Below are positions 23,801 through 34,500 of a stretch of 64,000 nt of DNA, piece after piece. The stretch is from assembly GCF_011386835.1 (NCBI RefSeq), contig NC_088809.1:1178001-1242000 (forward strand), written 5' to 3'. The notes beneath the pieces are model-generated. The model had not been told where the DNA came from and did not search any database. It saw only the letters and a list, made by a program, of their open reading frames with translations. Position numbers and translations under genes: made by a program. Numbering within the stretch: the first letter of the stretch is position 1; every line of letters starts with the position of its first letter. This stretch comes from Chrysemys picta bellii (lineage: Eukaryota; Chordata; Testudines; Emydidae).

Positions 23801-26800
23801 TCTCTTCTCTTCCTGAGTGCCTGCCTGACCCTGAGCCCCATCAAATCCCTCTCCCCCTGTGCTTACATCCATTGACTTGCCAGGTTTTTCCGGGAGCTGA
23901 CGGAGCTGAAGACATATGCAAATTACTCCACCTGCGACCGCAGCAACCTGGCCGACTGGCTGGGCAGCGTTGACCCCAAGTTCCGCCAGTACACGTACAA
24001 CCTGGTGACTTGTGGCATCGACCGCAACTTCCTGCACCGTGTGACGGAGGAGCAGCTGCAGGAGGACTGCCGCATCGATGTGGGCTTCCACCGCGTGCGC
24101 ATTCTCTCTGCCGCTAGGGGTAAGGACCTGTTCCCGTCTCAGCACAGAGACACCGGGGGCCAGTCTGGTCACTGGTCAGACCTGGCCAGGGCTGGTCAGC
24201 TCACTGGGTCGGGGGCTGGATGGGACTAGTCTGACTGCCAGGTGACCATTCACAGATCACCATTAACTCTTCGCTGCTATCCACTCTCATATCTAGAAAT
24301 GCTTCACTCTCCCCTGCCATGCAGTGGCTGCAAATCCACCTCCGAGGGGCCTGATGTGTTTATCAGCTACCGACGGAGCACTGGCTCCCAGCTGGCCAGG
24401 TGAGTGCCGAGGGGATCGCCCCACGTGGACCCACTCCAGGGGAAGGCGCAATGGCGCCCGTTCTGTGTCATGGTGCTGATGGCTTAGGAATGACCCAGGA
24501 TCTCTCTGTGGGCAGAGAAGGACAGAGCAGCATCTGGAGAGGACAGTGCCTGAGGCTCAGTGAGAGCAGAGCAGACTGGAAGGGGAATTCAGCCCCCAAA
24601 CCCCATCCTGCTTCCCTGCTGATGCTGACTTGCACCTTCCTCATTCTACCCCCCTGGTGGCCCAGTCAGAGCAGGGCTTAAAGCCTCCCTCCCTGTTAGT
24701 TCTGTGACAGCCCACACGCCTCGAGCCTGCGCAGGCCTGAGCCAGCAGCTACCGTCTGGAGGGCTGCAGTTGGCTCTGTGGAAGCCTGTTCTCTCGGTGC
24801 CCCTGGCTGAGATGACAAGGACAGGGGGTGCCCTGATGGTGCCTCTCTTGCCCCCAGCCTGCTGAAGGTCCATCTGCAGCTGCATGGCTTCAGCGTGTTC
24901 ATAGATGTGGAGAAGCTGGAGGCGGGGAAGTTTGAGGACAAGCTGATCCAGAGCGTGATGAGCGCCCGCAACTTCGTGCTGGTTCTCTCGCCAAACACGC
25001 TGGATAAGTGCATGGGGGACCCTGACCGCAAGGACTGGGTGCACAAGGTGAGAACCCCCGGGCAGGAGCGCAGAGGGACTTGGTGGCACCGCGGGAGTGG
25101 GAGGGGCTGGAGATGGCTCTGGCTGCCACGTGGGAGCCATGAGCTAAGCTCTGGGCTTTCCCCTCAGGAGATCGTGACGGCCCTGAGCTGTGGGAAGAAC
25201 ATCATCCCTGTGGCTGACCATTTTGAGTGGCCTGATCCCCAGGATCTTCCCGAGGACATGAGGGCTGTCCTGAAATTTAACGGCATCAAGTAAGTGCGGT
25301 CGGGGCCCTGTCCCAGCCGTGCTCCTGCGGTGGCTGCTGACTTGTGTGGCGTGCAGGCAGTGCGATGCAATCTGAGGCGGAGGGCGGGTGAGACAGCAGA
25401 CGCAGGCCGCTGAACGTCACAAGTTCAGGGCAGGGGGTGCCGGCCTCTCTGCCGCTGGGACCCATCTCATCTGGGAGGTGGAATTTTCTTCTCCTGGTCT
25501 CCCTTGAATAATTCTCCTCCCTCCTTGGCGTTTTGGCCCCTCAGCTACCTGCAGGCAGATCTCATGTCTCCTGTTATCCTTCAGCCGAGCAGGGCAGACT
25601 GAGCTCTGTCCATCCCTCCTCCTGACTCAATCGCTCCAGCCCCTTCATTGCTTCTCCTCTTCTTCCCTGAGCTCTGCTTGCCACTCGTGCAGGATCCCAG
25701 ACGCGTCCCAGCACCGATGGCCCCTTGGCACTTTGAATGGCATCCCAGGAGGAGTGGGGGGGTCCCTACTGTGCCTGTGGCCCAGGCTTCCCAGAGTCGC
25801 TACCACGGGGCCATAGCATGAAGGAGCCTTTTCTGTGCTGCTGGGGTTCAGCTCCCTGCCTCTGCTAGCCACAGGCAACCCAAGCCCTGCCTCTCAGCCC
25901 ACGTGGGCTCCACTGGCCCTCATGCAGGTGCCGATAGGACACTCCGACCCCCGCAGTGCCCAGTCCCAGGGCACTGGTCACTTGGGATGTTCCCAAAGGA
26001 ACAGCACCCCAGCTTCCCAGTGACCTGAGACCCCGCTCTGCGTCACACACAGCGCTCAGGTTTGCTTCCTGAGAAAGCAAGTGTATGTAGCAGAGAACAG
26101 AGAGTCATAGGGCAGCCAATAGAAACACTGGAAACAAAGGGTTACTCATAAAATCAAATCCTCACATGCCTGAGCCCTGCTCTGCTGAGCTGCTGTCACC
26201 CCAAAGTCTTTCCCCTGCGCTGTCCCACTGGGATGGCCAAGACCCTGCTTTCATGAGGCCCAGCCTGCCGGCTGCTCCCCTCCCCCAGGATGTCTGTCTG
26301 CACCCCCAGATAGATCCTCTCTCTCCTTTGCTCTTCACTGGAAAACAGACCCCTGGTTACCTCACGAGCTCCCCCATAGCGGGTGACTCCGCATGCTGCC
26401 AGACTCCCACTGGGAGACACACAACACACAATGGCCAATAGGGGAGAGAAGTGGTGGGACCTGACTTAGGGACGCTGCCTGTGGGTGACCTGCCTGTAGC
26501 TACAGTGCCCAGCGTAGACAGAGACATGCCTCCTTTCACAGGACCTGCACGGCCCGTTGGCAAGGGGATGATGTGACACCCGTACGTGAGCGCTGGGGAA
26601 CTAGAATGTAAACACCAGCCCCAGGGTTTCCTGTAACCCGTATGCACCTCTGTGCCCTCTGCCAGTTGGTATCGAGGTTCTTCGGTCACAATGGCATCCG
26701 GGGAGGGGGTCTGACAGTGCCCATAACCCGGGCACACTGAACAGCACCCGGGGGGCAGTCTGACAGTACCCGTGGCCCGGGCACATGAACAGCATCCGGG

Positions 26801-27065
26801 GGCGGGGGGGTCTGATAGTGCCCGTGGCCGGCGCATCGAGCTCACCTGCAGACTTTCGAGTCCATTGAGCAGGGTGTGATAGTCCGTTTTCTCCCCTGGA
26901 TGCAGATGGTCCCATGAGTACCAGGAGGCCACAATCGAGAAGATTATCCGCTTCCTCCAGGGCCGCTCATCCCGGGATTCTTCAGCTGGCTCAGAGAACA
27001 GCCTGGAGTGTGCAGCCCCTCTCGGGCAGACCTACAGCCAGGCAGGGCCGCCCCATATCCTCTAG
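14407..27065 (+). CDS. SARM1: SARM1, NAD+ hydrolase, complete, 9 coding exons
   Basis: Cleaves NAD+ through its TIR domain after axon injury, driving axon degeneration. It is held inactive by NAD+ bound to its ARM domain and opened by NMN. Exons: 14407-14861, 21352-21970, 22230-22442, 23048-23139, 23884-24119, 24297-24399, 24858-25047, 25168-25289, 26906-27065. They sum to 2190 bases, giving 729 residues (human 724), all GT-AG, no breaks. Residues 1-27 are a basic, hydrophobic mitochondrial-type leader ([16 protein letters not shown]). ARM repeats run to ~400, SAM1 ~410-475, SAM2 ~477-540, TIR ~557-700. The catalytic Glu is residue 637, in [14 protein letters not shown]. Trp98 and Arg105 align with the human ARM residues that contact NAD+. 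ATG 14407 was chosen by homology although the frame is open upstream to 13846. Head to head with VTN, convergent with SLC46A1. The longest intron is the first, 6.5 kb. Confidence 0.97.
15296..15352. repeat. Fragment of an old dispersed repeat
   Basis: GGGCCCCCCATTGCCCCACC then GTGCTAGGTGCTGTACAGAG. Related worn copies occur near 16350 (GTGTGCTAGACGCTG) and on the plus strand at about 53998-54100 (GGGCCCCGTTGTGTTCGGC). Family not named. Confidence 0.5.
16548..16555. repeat. Target-site duplication, left copy
   Basis: CTCTAGCG, identical to 17266-17273 on the other side of the hAT-type element. Confidence 0.9.
16556..17265. mobile_element. hAT-type element, family A, with internal tandem repeats
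   Basis: 710 bases. Terminal inverted repeats begin TAGGGTGACCAGA and end TCTGGTCACCCTA, with a perfect 8 bp target duplication, the hallmark of hAT transposition. No transposase reading frame, so it is non-autonomous. The middle is a 64 bp tandem array. Same termini as 7230-7361. Confidence 0.92.
16791..17100. repeat. 64 bp tandem repeat, about five copies
   Basis: GGGGATTTGGGGAGGGGTCC starts at 16801, 16865, 16929, 16993 and 17057, an exact 64-base step. The last unit diverges (GGGATCC in place of GGGGTCC). It lies wholly inside the hAT-type element and expands it. The long Pro/Gly-rich open frames on both strands here are periodic artefacts. Confidence 0.95.
17266..17273. repeat. Target-site duplication, right copy
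   Basis: CTCTAGCG, pairs with 16548-16555. Confidence 0.9.
20161..20367. mobile_element. Short hAT-type element, family B
   Basis: 207 bases with ends CAGGGCCGGCTCCAGG and CCTGGAGCCGGCCCTG. Flanking octamers GACAGGAA (20153-20160) and GGCAGGAA (20368-20375) agree at 7 of 8. The interior also has partly self-complementary GAATTGCCGCCG/CGGCAATTCGGCGG segments. Non-coding. Confidence 0.85.
21352..21970 (+). CDS. SARM1: SARM1 exon 2: bulk of the ARM domain
   Basis: 207 codons of armadillo helices, from [19 protein letters not shown] through [20 protein letters not shown] to [12 protein letters not shown]. This is the most conserved part of the ARM domain and holds much of the NAD+ pocket and TIR-blocking surface. 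Donor is GTATGG. Confidence 0.96.
22230..22442 (+). CDS. SARM1: SARM1 exon 3: end of ARM, start of SAM1
   Basis: 71 codons, phase 0 at both ends. Last ARM helices ([19 protein letters not shown]) and the first SAM1 helix ([17 protein letters not shown]). The donor is GTAGGG, weaker than its neighbours. Confidence 0.95.
23048..23139 (+). CDS. SARM1: SARM1 exon 4: rest of SAM1
   Basis: Encodes [20 protein letters not shown] and [10 protein letters not shown], the remaining SAM1 helices with the typical DG-LL-L-E-L pattern. SAM domains assemble SARM1 into an octamer. Confidence 0.95.
23286..23468 (+). mobile_element. tRNA-derived SINE with CR1-like tail, in SARM1 intron 4
   Basis: Head resembles a tRNA with a pol III A box (ATAGCTCAGTGGTTTGAGC) and a B box (GGTTGTGAGTTCAATCC). 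The 3' end (CTCCTGAGGTCCCTTCCAAC, then TATTCTATGA) copies a CR1 3' end, so CR1 machinery probably moved it. This is the arrangement known from turtle SINEs of the Cry type. Confidence 0.85.
23884..24119 (+). CDS. SARM1: SARM1 exon 5: SAM2
   Basis: Encodes [20 protein letters not shown], then SAM2 from [18 protein letters not shown] to [10 protein letters not shown]. Ends with one base of the Glu codon that starts the linker to TIR. Confidence 0.95.
24297..24399 (+). CDS. SARM1: SARM1 exon 6: linker and first TIR strand
   Basis: Encodes the linker [18 protein letters not shown] and the first TIR strand [16 protein letters not shown]. The acceptor is TCTAG rather than CAG, but the join is in phase and matches the family. 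Confidence 0.94.
24858..25047 (+). CDS. SARM1: SARM1 exon 7: TIR core with BB loop
   Basis: Encodes [20 protein letters not shown], the BB-loop region of the TIR fold, and [20 protein letters not shown], ending KDWVHK. Nearly identical to the human TIR. Confidence 0.96.
25168..25289 (+). CDS. SARM1: SARM1 exon 8: catalytic glutamate
   Basis: The first codon (25168-25170) is the catalytic Glu of the NADase (residue 637 here, 642 in human), in [15 protein letters not shown]. It therefore sits at a splice junction. Ends with two bases of Lys before GTAAGT. Confidence 0.96.
26697..26835. repeat. Short tandem repeat in SARM1 intron 8
   Basis: Three copies of about 50 bases starting TCTGACAGTGCCCATAACCC (26710), TCTGACAGTACCCGTGGCCC (26759) and TCTGATAGTGCCCGTGGCC (26811), separated by G-rich joints. 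Confidence 0.8.
26906..27065 (+). CDS. SARM1: SARM1 exon 9: end of TIR and C-terminal tail
   Basis: Encodes [20 protein letters not shown], then a Ser-rich tail. The last ~20 residues, ending PPHIL before TAG at 27063-27065, differ from mammals and are slightly longer. Confidence 0.95.
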
Positions 27066-27649
27066 GGCAGTGTTGTTCAACCAGGGACCTGCTTGCTGCT
27101 TTCCTACACTGCATCAGGGAGATCTCAGGGCGTGGCGCCGGTCCTCAGCCCGGCAACTGAGAAACACGGTGCTAGGCACTTCCCAGAAGCGCTCTCCCCA
27201 AGTGGGGTTAAATCCTTCCTGTTAGAGCTTCCTGCTTCCAGGGCTGCGCCCTGGGCCTACCCCTGAGGGACCTGGACCACTTCCCTGGCTCAGACAGTGC
27301 AAGAGGAAGGGCCCTTGGCTGGGGCAGCAGCCGAATATCAACTCTCTAATTACCCTCCCGTCCTCGAATCCAGCCCCGGCACCGAAAGGGATGTTCTCCC
27401 CTTAAGAGCAAACACCACTTCCTATCTGCCTCCTACAGCCTGAGCCTGTGGGGGCCAGACAAGAGGGCCCGTCCCAATGCCCCCGGGGCAGGGAGACAGC
27501 TGTTCCCCTTCCCTCGCCATGACGCCCACTCGTCTGACTCCCCCAGCCTGCAGAGAAAGTGATGGAGAACGCAGACCCCACCCAGAGATGTTTGCAGGAA
27601 GGAGGGGAGGGGGAGGAAGGGGCAGTTGAGAGGAAGTGGCCCATGCATA

Positions 27650-28020
27650 AGGCTACGATTTAGTCACAGGTATTTTTAGTGAGTCACGGACAGGCCAGAG
27701 ACAATAAAAGTCACGGCCAGTGATCTGTCCGTGACTTTTACTAAAAACACCCGTGCCTAAATCTTAGGTGCTATTGGGGGGAGGGGTGCTCTGGCAGTCG
27801 CTGCTGCTCCTGGGGGTGGGGTCAGCCTGGGGCCCCACCGCCGCTCCTCCGGGCAGTGCCTGGGACCAGTTGCCTGGGGTCGCCTGAGCAGCGACCAGCG
27901 TGGCTGGTCCTAGGGCCGCCCCAGCTGCTCGGGCGGCCCTGGGCTCAGCCGCACCAGCCGCTGCAGCTGCAGAAGTTACAGAGGTCCCAGAAAGTCATGG
28001 ACTCCGTCACCTCCGTGAAA
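27650..28020. repeat. Probable interspersed repeat with a hairpin end
   Basis: TTTTTAGTGAGTCACGGACA at ~27673 and TGTCCGTGACTTTTACTAAA at ~27726 form imperfect inverted arms around 35 bases. A GC-rich body follows, and GAAAGTCATGGACTCCGTCA at ~27989. The pattern suggests a TIR or hairpin repeat; family not identified. It contains an AATAAA at 27703 that may or may not end SARM1 transcripts. Confidence 0.5.
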
Positions 28021-30170
28021 GACTCGCACCCTTACCCACGAGCTGTGTATTCACGAGGACTTCACAAGGGAGCATCACGCAGCTGGCACAGGCTGCCATG
28101 TGGACTCCAGCTCCTGCACTTACACGCCCTGCTGGTGCCTGGGGACCATTACCAAGGGCAGCAGCTCAGGGAGCGAGTGGCACCACAAAGTGCCAATGGG
28201 CAGGAGAGGCCAAATGAAAGCAAAGCCCTGGAGCAATCCCCTTGTTTTATGTCAGGTCCTTACCACCTGCCTAGGTGGAGACCTCCCCTCCCCCCATCCC
28301 AAACAGCAGCTCCTGCCACCTCCTCGCGGCCTCTCTCCACACGCTGCCCAGCCTGGGGAGCCCTTTGCTTCTAGCTCAGGTAGAAATCTTTCCCGGGGGC
28401 CTTTGCAAAGTGCATCTTGTTTTTATCACCTGACGTCTCAGTTCTTGCCACTCTGGTGCCGTTGTAAAGCATTGTCAGGCCCATGTATGCAGGGCACAAA
28501 GCTGCCCGGGGCCCGGAGCGCGCTGCTGGGCGCGGCGCGGCGTGGAAGGACGTTAGCTGCTGCATTGTACCTGTGGGATCATTATACACCGGCAAGGCAC
28601 TGGGCTGTGGCTGTGTTTTATTCCTGCCGGCTCTGCTCTTCATCCCAGATTTGTCCTGGCTCCTGCTCCGCTCAGAGGGAGGGGTCCGCGTGAGCGTCCC
28701 TCCAGCTTAGGCTTTGTTGGCTCCAGCGTTAAGTGACAGGCCGTTTCCTCACCTCCCCCATCCCGCTCACAAGCCAGATCCTCTGCACATTCAGAATCGG
28801 CCAGCAGGGTAGTGGGGATGGGAGCAGAGGCCATTGCCGAGGCCGACGGGGTTTCCTGGGTGTGGGGCTGGGCTGACAGCAGGACCTTGCAAGATGTGGG
28901 GCCAGGCACAGTTGGCCCATGTACTGTGGGCCCCGTTCACCGGGGGAGCGGGGGCTGTACTGCAGCTGGAGCTCAAACACAGGGCTTGTTTGCTTTACTT
29001 TGCCCCTTTCTGTGGCATCTGTGGGTGCAGGAGAAGCCTGATGTCAGGCAGCCAATGCGAGATGGTCTCAGCTCGCTGTGCTGGGGCCTGGACCTCACCC
29101 TGCACCTACACCTCTGATCTTTGGCTGCTCTTAACAGGCCCCTTTCTGATGCAGGAACTGGCCAGGGCTGTTCTTGGAGGAGATTTCGTCTCCTCCAAAG
29201 GGGTCCCCACTCTGCAGGCTGAAGCTGGCTGCTTGGGGCCACACCAAGCCCAGCCCTGCCCTAGGAAAGGAAAGGTCATTGGCCTATTGAGCAGTGACAG
29301 CACGGTCCCCCTGCACACCCAGCAAGACAGACTTCCAGCTCCAGGTGACACACTGTGACCGGATGGCCAACAGAGGGCGCTCCTCGGGTACCACAGACAT
29401 CACTTCTCATCCCCATCTTCACTGCAGCTCTCCTGCCTGTTCCTTCCTGCTTCCATTCACAGGGCAGCTCCTGCAGCAGCCCCCGCAGAGCGCAGCGCAA
29501 ACGCTTCAAGCCTGGCTGGAGCGTCAGGCCCACGGCGGGTAAACGCCCGGGGGCCTCTGCACAGCACTCTGGGTACAGGAGCCACCCACCCGAGCACTGA
29601 GCAGGTTGCTTAGTCTCAGCAACGCTGCGGAGCAGTTACAGCCGCCGAGCCCTCTCTGCCCACAAGCCGGCAGGCTCCAGCCACACGAGATGGGTCCAAA
29701 GAAAATGGGATGCGGTGAAGGAACATTCATTATTAATGAGTGGAGATGATGGGCTCCTGAATGAAGAATTGCTTTCAATTAGAGGCATTGGGGTTTGAGT
29801 GAGTGATGCCACAGGCCAGCAGCAGGTGGGGTGGCACAGCAATGCGCCTGCAGCTGATGTGATCCAAGACAGCCATAGGCACAGGGACACAGCCTGCCTA
29901 GGCTCTGCTCCCTCCGGCCTGCACCTTCTCTGCCACCCAAGCCTACGGGGTGGGGAGGAGCCCAGCGCATGTCACTTTGGGATCCGACTGGAGAGTCTAA
30001 CCCCAGCAGCACTGCAGGCCCCACTCAGGCCTCTCCTCCCCATGTGCTGAATGAAGGGGCGGAGCCTGTTGTACGCTGCACTGGCCCAGAGTCACCTGCG
30101 TGGATTTTAGGGCAAGAGGGCACCATTGCTCATCAAGGCCAGCCAGACTTCTCCCTTGGGAAGGCATGAA
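28021..30170. other. Intergenic stretch, nothing recognised
   Basis: Between SARM1 and SLC46A1. Overlapping short open frames on both strands, with no family resemblance or splice-phase chain that I can support. Confidence 0.45.
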
Positions 30171-30320
30171 CCATCAGGCCTTAGGAAACTCCAGCTAGTA
30201 CAAGATGCTGCAGTACGTCTCCTCAGCATCACGGGCTACTGTGAGCCCATTCAGCCTGTCCTCCACCCTTTACACTGGCTTCCCATAGCCAAGAGAGTCA
30301 AAGACAAGGACCTGTAAAGC
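30171..30320 (+). mobile_element. Fossil LINE2-like reverse transcriptase C-terminus
   Basis: Reads LRKLQLVQDAAVRLLSITGY and then VLHPLHWLPIAKRVKDK. The LQ-VQ-AA-RLL and LHWLPI motifs are typical of the region after the reverse transcriptase core in L2-type LINEs. Short, with no flanking structure left. Confidence 0.7.
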
Positions 30321-31596
30321 CTAAGGCACAGGATGAGAGCCACGGCAAACAACTCCACCTCTCAGGCACAGTGGAACTTCCTACCATGAGGACAAAGTTG
30401 GTCTGTGTGGGAGACAGAGCTTGCTGGGGGGCTGGTCGGAGACTGTGCACAAACTCCCCAGGAGCTAAGGATCAGCCCAAATTCCCACTCCCCGAGGCAC
30501 TGCGCCGACCTGCCTTCTCTAACGCAGACCGAGCAGCGTGGCTATAGCGAGGGGGGAACCCTACCAAAACATTCCACTGCCCACATATTCTCTCCCGGAA
30601 AGAGGGCGAGAGACAGAACAAACCACAGGAGGCAGCTGCTAGCCGTGTTCCTTCATGCGTGAGCAGAAGGTGCTGAGGGCAATCCAAGAACCTGTATAAT
30701 ATAGACTAGAAAGGCTCCCAGCCTCCCTTTTACCCTGGCCCTGGATGTCGTGGGCAGGTTTGGGATTAATGTGAGTGAGCATGGTACCCATTGTATTCTA
30801 AGGACACCCATACCTGCTGCTCACAGCCACGCTGTGGTAGGTCGTGCACTGGCCCCATGCTTGAGGATCTGGGAGGAGAGCCAACAAAAAGAGCTGTTGT
30901 TCTTCCATAAATCCTATTGGATTCTTCCTTTACACACAGTGGGTGACTGACACACAAAGCGAGCATGGTGGGACCAGTGAAATCGAACTGCACAGACACT
31001 GCCAGCTGGTGATCCTGGCCAGGAAAACGGACCTGCAGCCCAAGGGGACCAGCTAGGATTTAGTGGCCTGATGCTGCCTTGAGGAATTCAGATACAAATT
31101 CATCCACAGCCCTGAACTCCCAGCATGCCCCGTTTGTAGGGAAAGTCAGCGTAGGCCCTAAGCTCAGAGTTGCACAGGCAGCCCCAGCACTGAGCTTTAT
31201 ATTGACATAAAGCATCCGACCACGGCTCTGCTTCTCCCATTCTCCCCTCACGCACCTTCCTGCTGCCTGCTCCTTCTCTCCCCACTCCCCACTCCAGCAG
31301 AGGCGAAACAAGAGCTTGGGCTGATTTGGCAAACACTGCCTATTATATTTACAGGCAGGTAACAGAATCAGAGCTGCTGTGAGCTTCACTCCAGTGCCCA
31401 GGAAAAGGTTAACCCAGTGTGTAGCTGCTGCTAGCAAGTCTCAGGGGATCATCTCTAATCTTTATGGCTCCAGGCTCTTTGATGAGCTCATTCTTCACCT
31501 GGCATCAGATTATTTGCTGCTGCTTTTCTCTCCAAAGTCTTCAACCCAAGAGAGAAAAGCAGGAGAATAACGGAGAGAGATAAGCGGGGAAGGAAG

Positions 31597-32027
31597 TCTG
31601 GACAAACTGGAGAGAGTCCACAGGATAGCAACACAAACGATAAAAGGTTTAGAAAACCTGACCTATGAGGAAACATTTAGAAAATGGGTATGTTTAGTTT
31701 TGAGAAAAGACGACAGTCTTCAAATGTGTTCAGGGCTGTTATAAAGAGGACGGTGATCAATTGTTCTCCATGTAGGACAAGTAGTAATGGGCTTAATCTG
31801 CAGCCGGGGAGATTTAGGTTAGCTATTAGGGAAAACATTCTAACAGTAAGGATAGTTAAGTATTGGAATGTGTTACCCTGTAGGATCCCCACCCCTAGGA
31901 GTGTTTATAAGCAGACACCTGCCACAGATGGTCGAGGTTTCCTTGGTCCTGCCTCAGCACAGGGGGCTGAGCTAGAAAACAACCGCTCAAGGTCCCTTCC
32001 ACCCTTAAACGTTTATGATTCTATAAA
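31597..32027 (+). mobile_element. CR1 LINE 3' end fragment
   Basis: Decayed ORF2 end (CTGACCTATGAGGAAACATT, TTTTGAGAAAAGACGAC) and a CR1 3' UTR ending TTTATGATTCTATAA. Same part of the family as 10690-11084 but better preserved. Confidence 0.88.
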
Positions 32028-32401
32028 AGAACTCTGCTGCCAAGGCCAGCCTTTATGGGCCACGAGAGGAACTAGGGACTTGCTATTCTGGGAATGAGCA
32101 ATCTTGTCCTTGTCATAAATCTGATTAGAAAACGGCACTGGCAGCACCTTGGAGCCTTGCATAAGGGGTTTGTTATCAGCAGTGCCTCTTAGTTACTGTA
32201 CAGATCATATAATCAAGAGGAAACAAGTTTAACAGCTGTTAGAAGAACAGCTGTGAAGGCTTTGAACACCCATGGGCTGGGGAGAGGTGGTACTACCCCA
32301 GCAGGGGATAGCTGAGCGAGTGACAACGTGAAGATATGATGGCACCTGTCACCCTCTGGGAAGAGGAGCAGCAGTCAGCTCGCTGACAGAAGAGTACGTC
32401 C

Positions 32402-32465
32402 CACAGAACATATATTTTCCCCCTGCAAATACACCCCCCGCCCTGCAAATACACCCCCCGCCCTG
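32402..32465. repeat. Direct duplication of about 20 bp
   Basis: GCAAATACACCCCCCGCCCT appears twice back to back at ~32425-32464. Too few copies to call an array. Confidence 0.7.
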
Positions 32466-32504
32466 CTCCCACATCCAGCTCAGCCTAGTGATGGGATGAG
32501 ACTG

Positions 32505-32560
32505 GTCCTGGCTCTGCCATTCACTTACTCTGTGGCCTTGGGAAGTCACTTAATCCACAG
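32505..32560 (+). mobile_element. MIR-like SINE fragment
   Basis: CTCTGTGGCCTTGGGAAGTC followed by ACTTAATCC matches the conserved core of MIR SINEs. Very old and short. Confidence 0.6.
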
Positions 32561-33279
32561 TTATTGAACTTAGGTGCCCACAGTTATGGATGATGGGACA
32601 GGTTTAGCTTTAACCCGTCTACCTCAGGTTCCAACCTGCACAGCCCACCTTTGCAAAGAACTTTGAAATCCTGGGCTGAAGGGCACTAGGGGAAGGGCCT
32701 TGGCACTTCCCCGCTCAGCGGCACACACTGCACTGCAGCTGAGGCTAACAGCTGAGCTCCACGGGAATTGTGTGCAGTGCCATTAGTGCTTCCAAAGGGC
32801 CCCATGAATGGGTTCTGCAGCTAGACAGGCAGGAAGGGAGAATGTCCCTCCAGATGCTCACACACTCCTGGGAAGACTTGCTTCTCACTCTCAGCACTGC
32901 TACAAGAGCCTGGCCTGAGCAGTAACGTGCAAAACAAGTCTGTTACCCTGGTGCAGACGGGGGCCGGGGGCCTGCCTCCCTCTCTCTACAGTCTATTCAG
33001 CCAGTGCTGGGCTTCCTCTACTTCCGTTGTGCCCTTCAGGGGCCATCTCTTCCTGGAGGGAGAGGTGCATTTGGTCTCGAGTTTCTTTTTCCATATTAAC
33101 GGCTTATTGGCCACTCAACAGGGAAGAGCTCACTCTGTTCAGAGGGGAAGTTGCTCCCTGGCATCACTCGCAACCCCTCAGCAGGAGCGTACGTTCCCCC
33201 CTGGGCCGCCAGCATGCCCTGTTAGTTTTCACTCCTCTGTCACCTGCAAATGGGCATCAACAGCAGCTCTTTCTACCCC

Positions 33280-33285
33280 TTTATT
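33280..33285 (-). promoter_or_regulatory. Possible poly(A) signal of SLC46A1
   Basis: AATAAA on the minus strand, ~1.2 kb beyond the last certain SLC46A1 exon. It would only serve if the transcript extends to a further exon or a long 3' UTR. Confidence 0.3.
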
Positions 33286-33799
33286 TTTAAACTCACTGGT
33301 GTTTTCCCAGACAGGCCGAGCCAGCAGGACCATGAGGAGCTAGCCCTGCTGGCAGGATCGTGTTTTTACTGGCTGATTAAAGCCACGATTTCCAGCTACT
33401 TGGAACTTTAAATAAGCAAGAACCTTAGAGATCTCTCACGCTCATTGGTCAAATCGTCCCAGCAGAATAAGCAGCAGCTTTCCGACCGGTTTGCTCAGCC
33501 ACACAAATAATTTTCTTTTGGTGAATCAGTGCTTAGCCTTGTGTGGGGGATCAGGAAGCATCTGTAAAGTGACCGTATTCGGGTGTGGTGTCCGAGATTT
33601 CTATCCACCTAAGAGAGAATGGACAGCGTCAGAGCTCTGCCTGCACAAAGCAAGGGCTTTAAAATCTCAAGGGAACAGAGAGGAAATGGCCCTGCCAGAA
33701 AAACTCCCTAGGGCCAGCCATTAATGCACTTCTCCTGTAAACCCACCCTGGCCTCCCAGCACTGACAAGGTCAAAAGCAACCTCACTCTCTTGCTTTAA

Positions 33800-33863
33800 C
33801 TAGCGTGGCAATTGAAGGCAGACAAGCTGTTGAGGGTGCCCAAGCTCTTCCCTACAGCAGCTG
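33800..33863 (-). CDS. SLC46A1: Speculative SLC46A1 last exon
   Basis: If exon 4 is spliced at the GTAACT after Gly, this segment is the best candidate I found. It has a pyrimidine-rich acceptor (CACCCCTTCCTCCAG), the right phase, and about 20 codons to a TAG, near the length of the human tail. The encoded tail (SCCREELGHPQQLVCLQLPR) has no convincing similarity to known ones. It could easily be chance. Confidence 0.18.
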
Positions 33864-34500
33864 CTGGAGGAAGGGGTGAAAGAGCAATATTGCGCCAAAG
33901 CTCCCAGCTCCCCGCCTCGCACCGCCGCCGGCGCTCTGTGGATTGGTGCCGACCTCTGGGGCAGCACAGGGCTCAGGAAGATATAAAGCAAGAAAAATAA
34001 ACGATCATGTTTGAATGGAATGACAGCTAGTGGCTAGAGCCAGCGCAGTGCAGGCAGGCGCCGCATGAGCATTGCATATGTAGCTGTGACAATGTGCCTT
34101 AATCCGGAGCTGGCACAGCCCCTGCCGTTCCACTCCCAGGGCCCACATTCAGCGCTTGAAATGCAACTCCGTTCTGAGCCGCTTCCGCCCCCCACCATCC
34201 ACACTCACATGGAGTGCAGGGTGTGTGTGTAGGTGGGGCTGCAATGTGGACACATAGTGAGTAGGAAGAATCCCACTGAAATCAATTTACTTGTGAGCCA
34301 AGAGAGAACTTGGCAGAGGTTTCCCCAGTTGAGATACTTGGACATCTGCCTCCTGTGGCACCAAACTTCTTCCAATTAGCAGCATTTAGACAAGCCTTGT
34401 AAAGGCCTCTCACAAGCCAGTGTCCTGCAAGGGACCCCACCAGCCACTACAGAGCCACATACAAAGGCTTTTAGACTGACTTATAAGACCAGGATCTGAG

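Noticed and set aside
27703..27708. AATAAA as the certain SARM1 poly(A) signal
   Set aside because: It lies within the loop of a probable repeat; usable in principle, but nothing in the sequence confirms it.
28371..28643. 90-codon minus-strand frame
   Set aside because: No recognisable domain, no splice context, and overlapping frames on the other strand.
34140..34200. Alternative SLC46A1 last exon ending in a His-Phe-Lys-Arg tail
   Set aside because: The acceptor lacks a pyrimidine tract, and the peptide resembles nothing.
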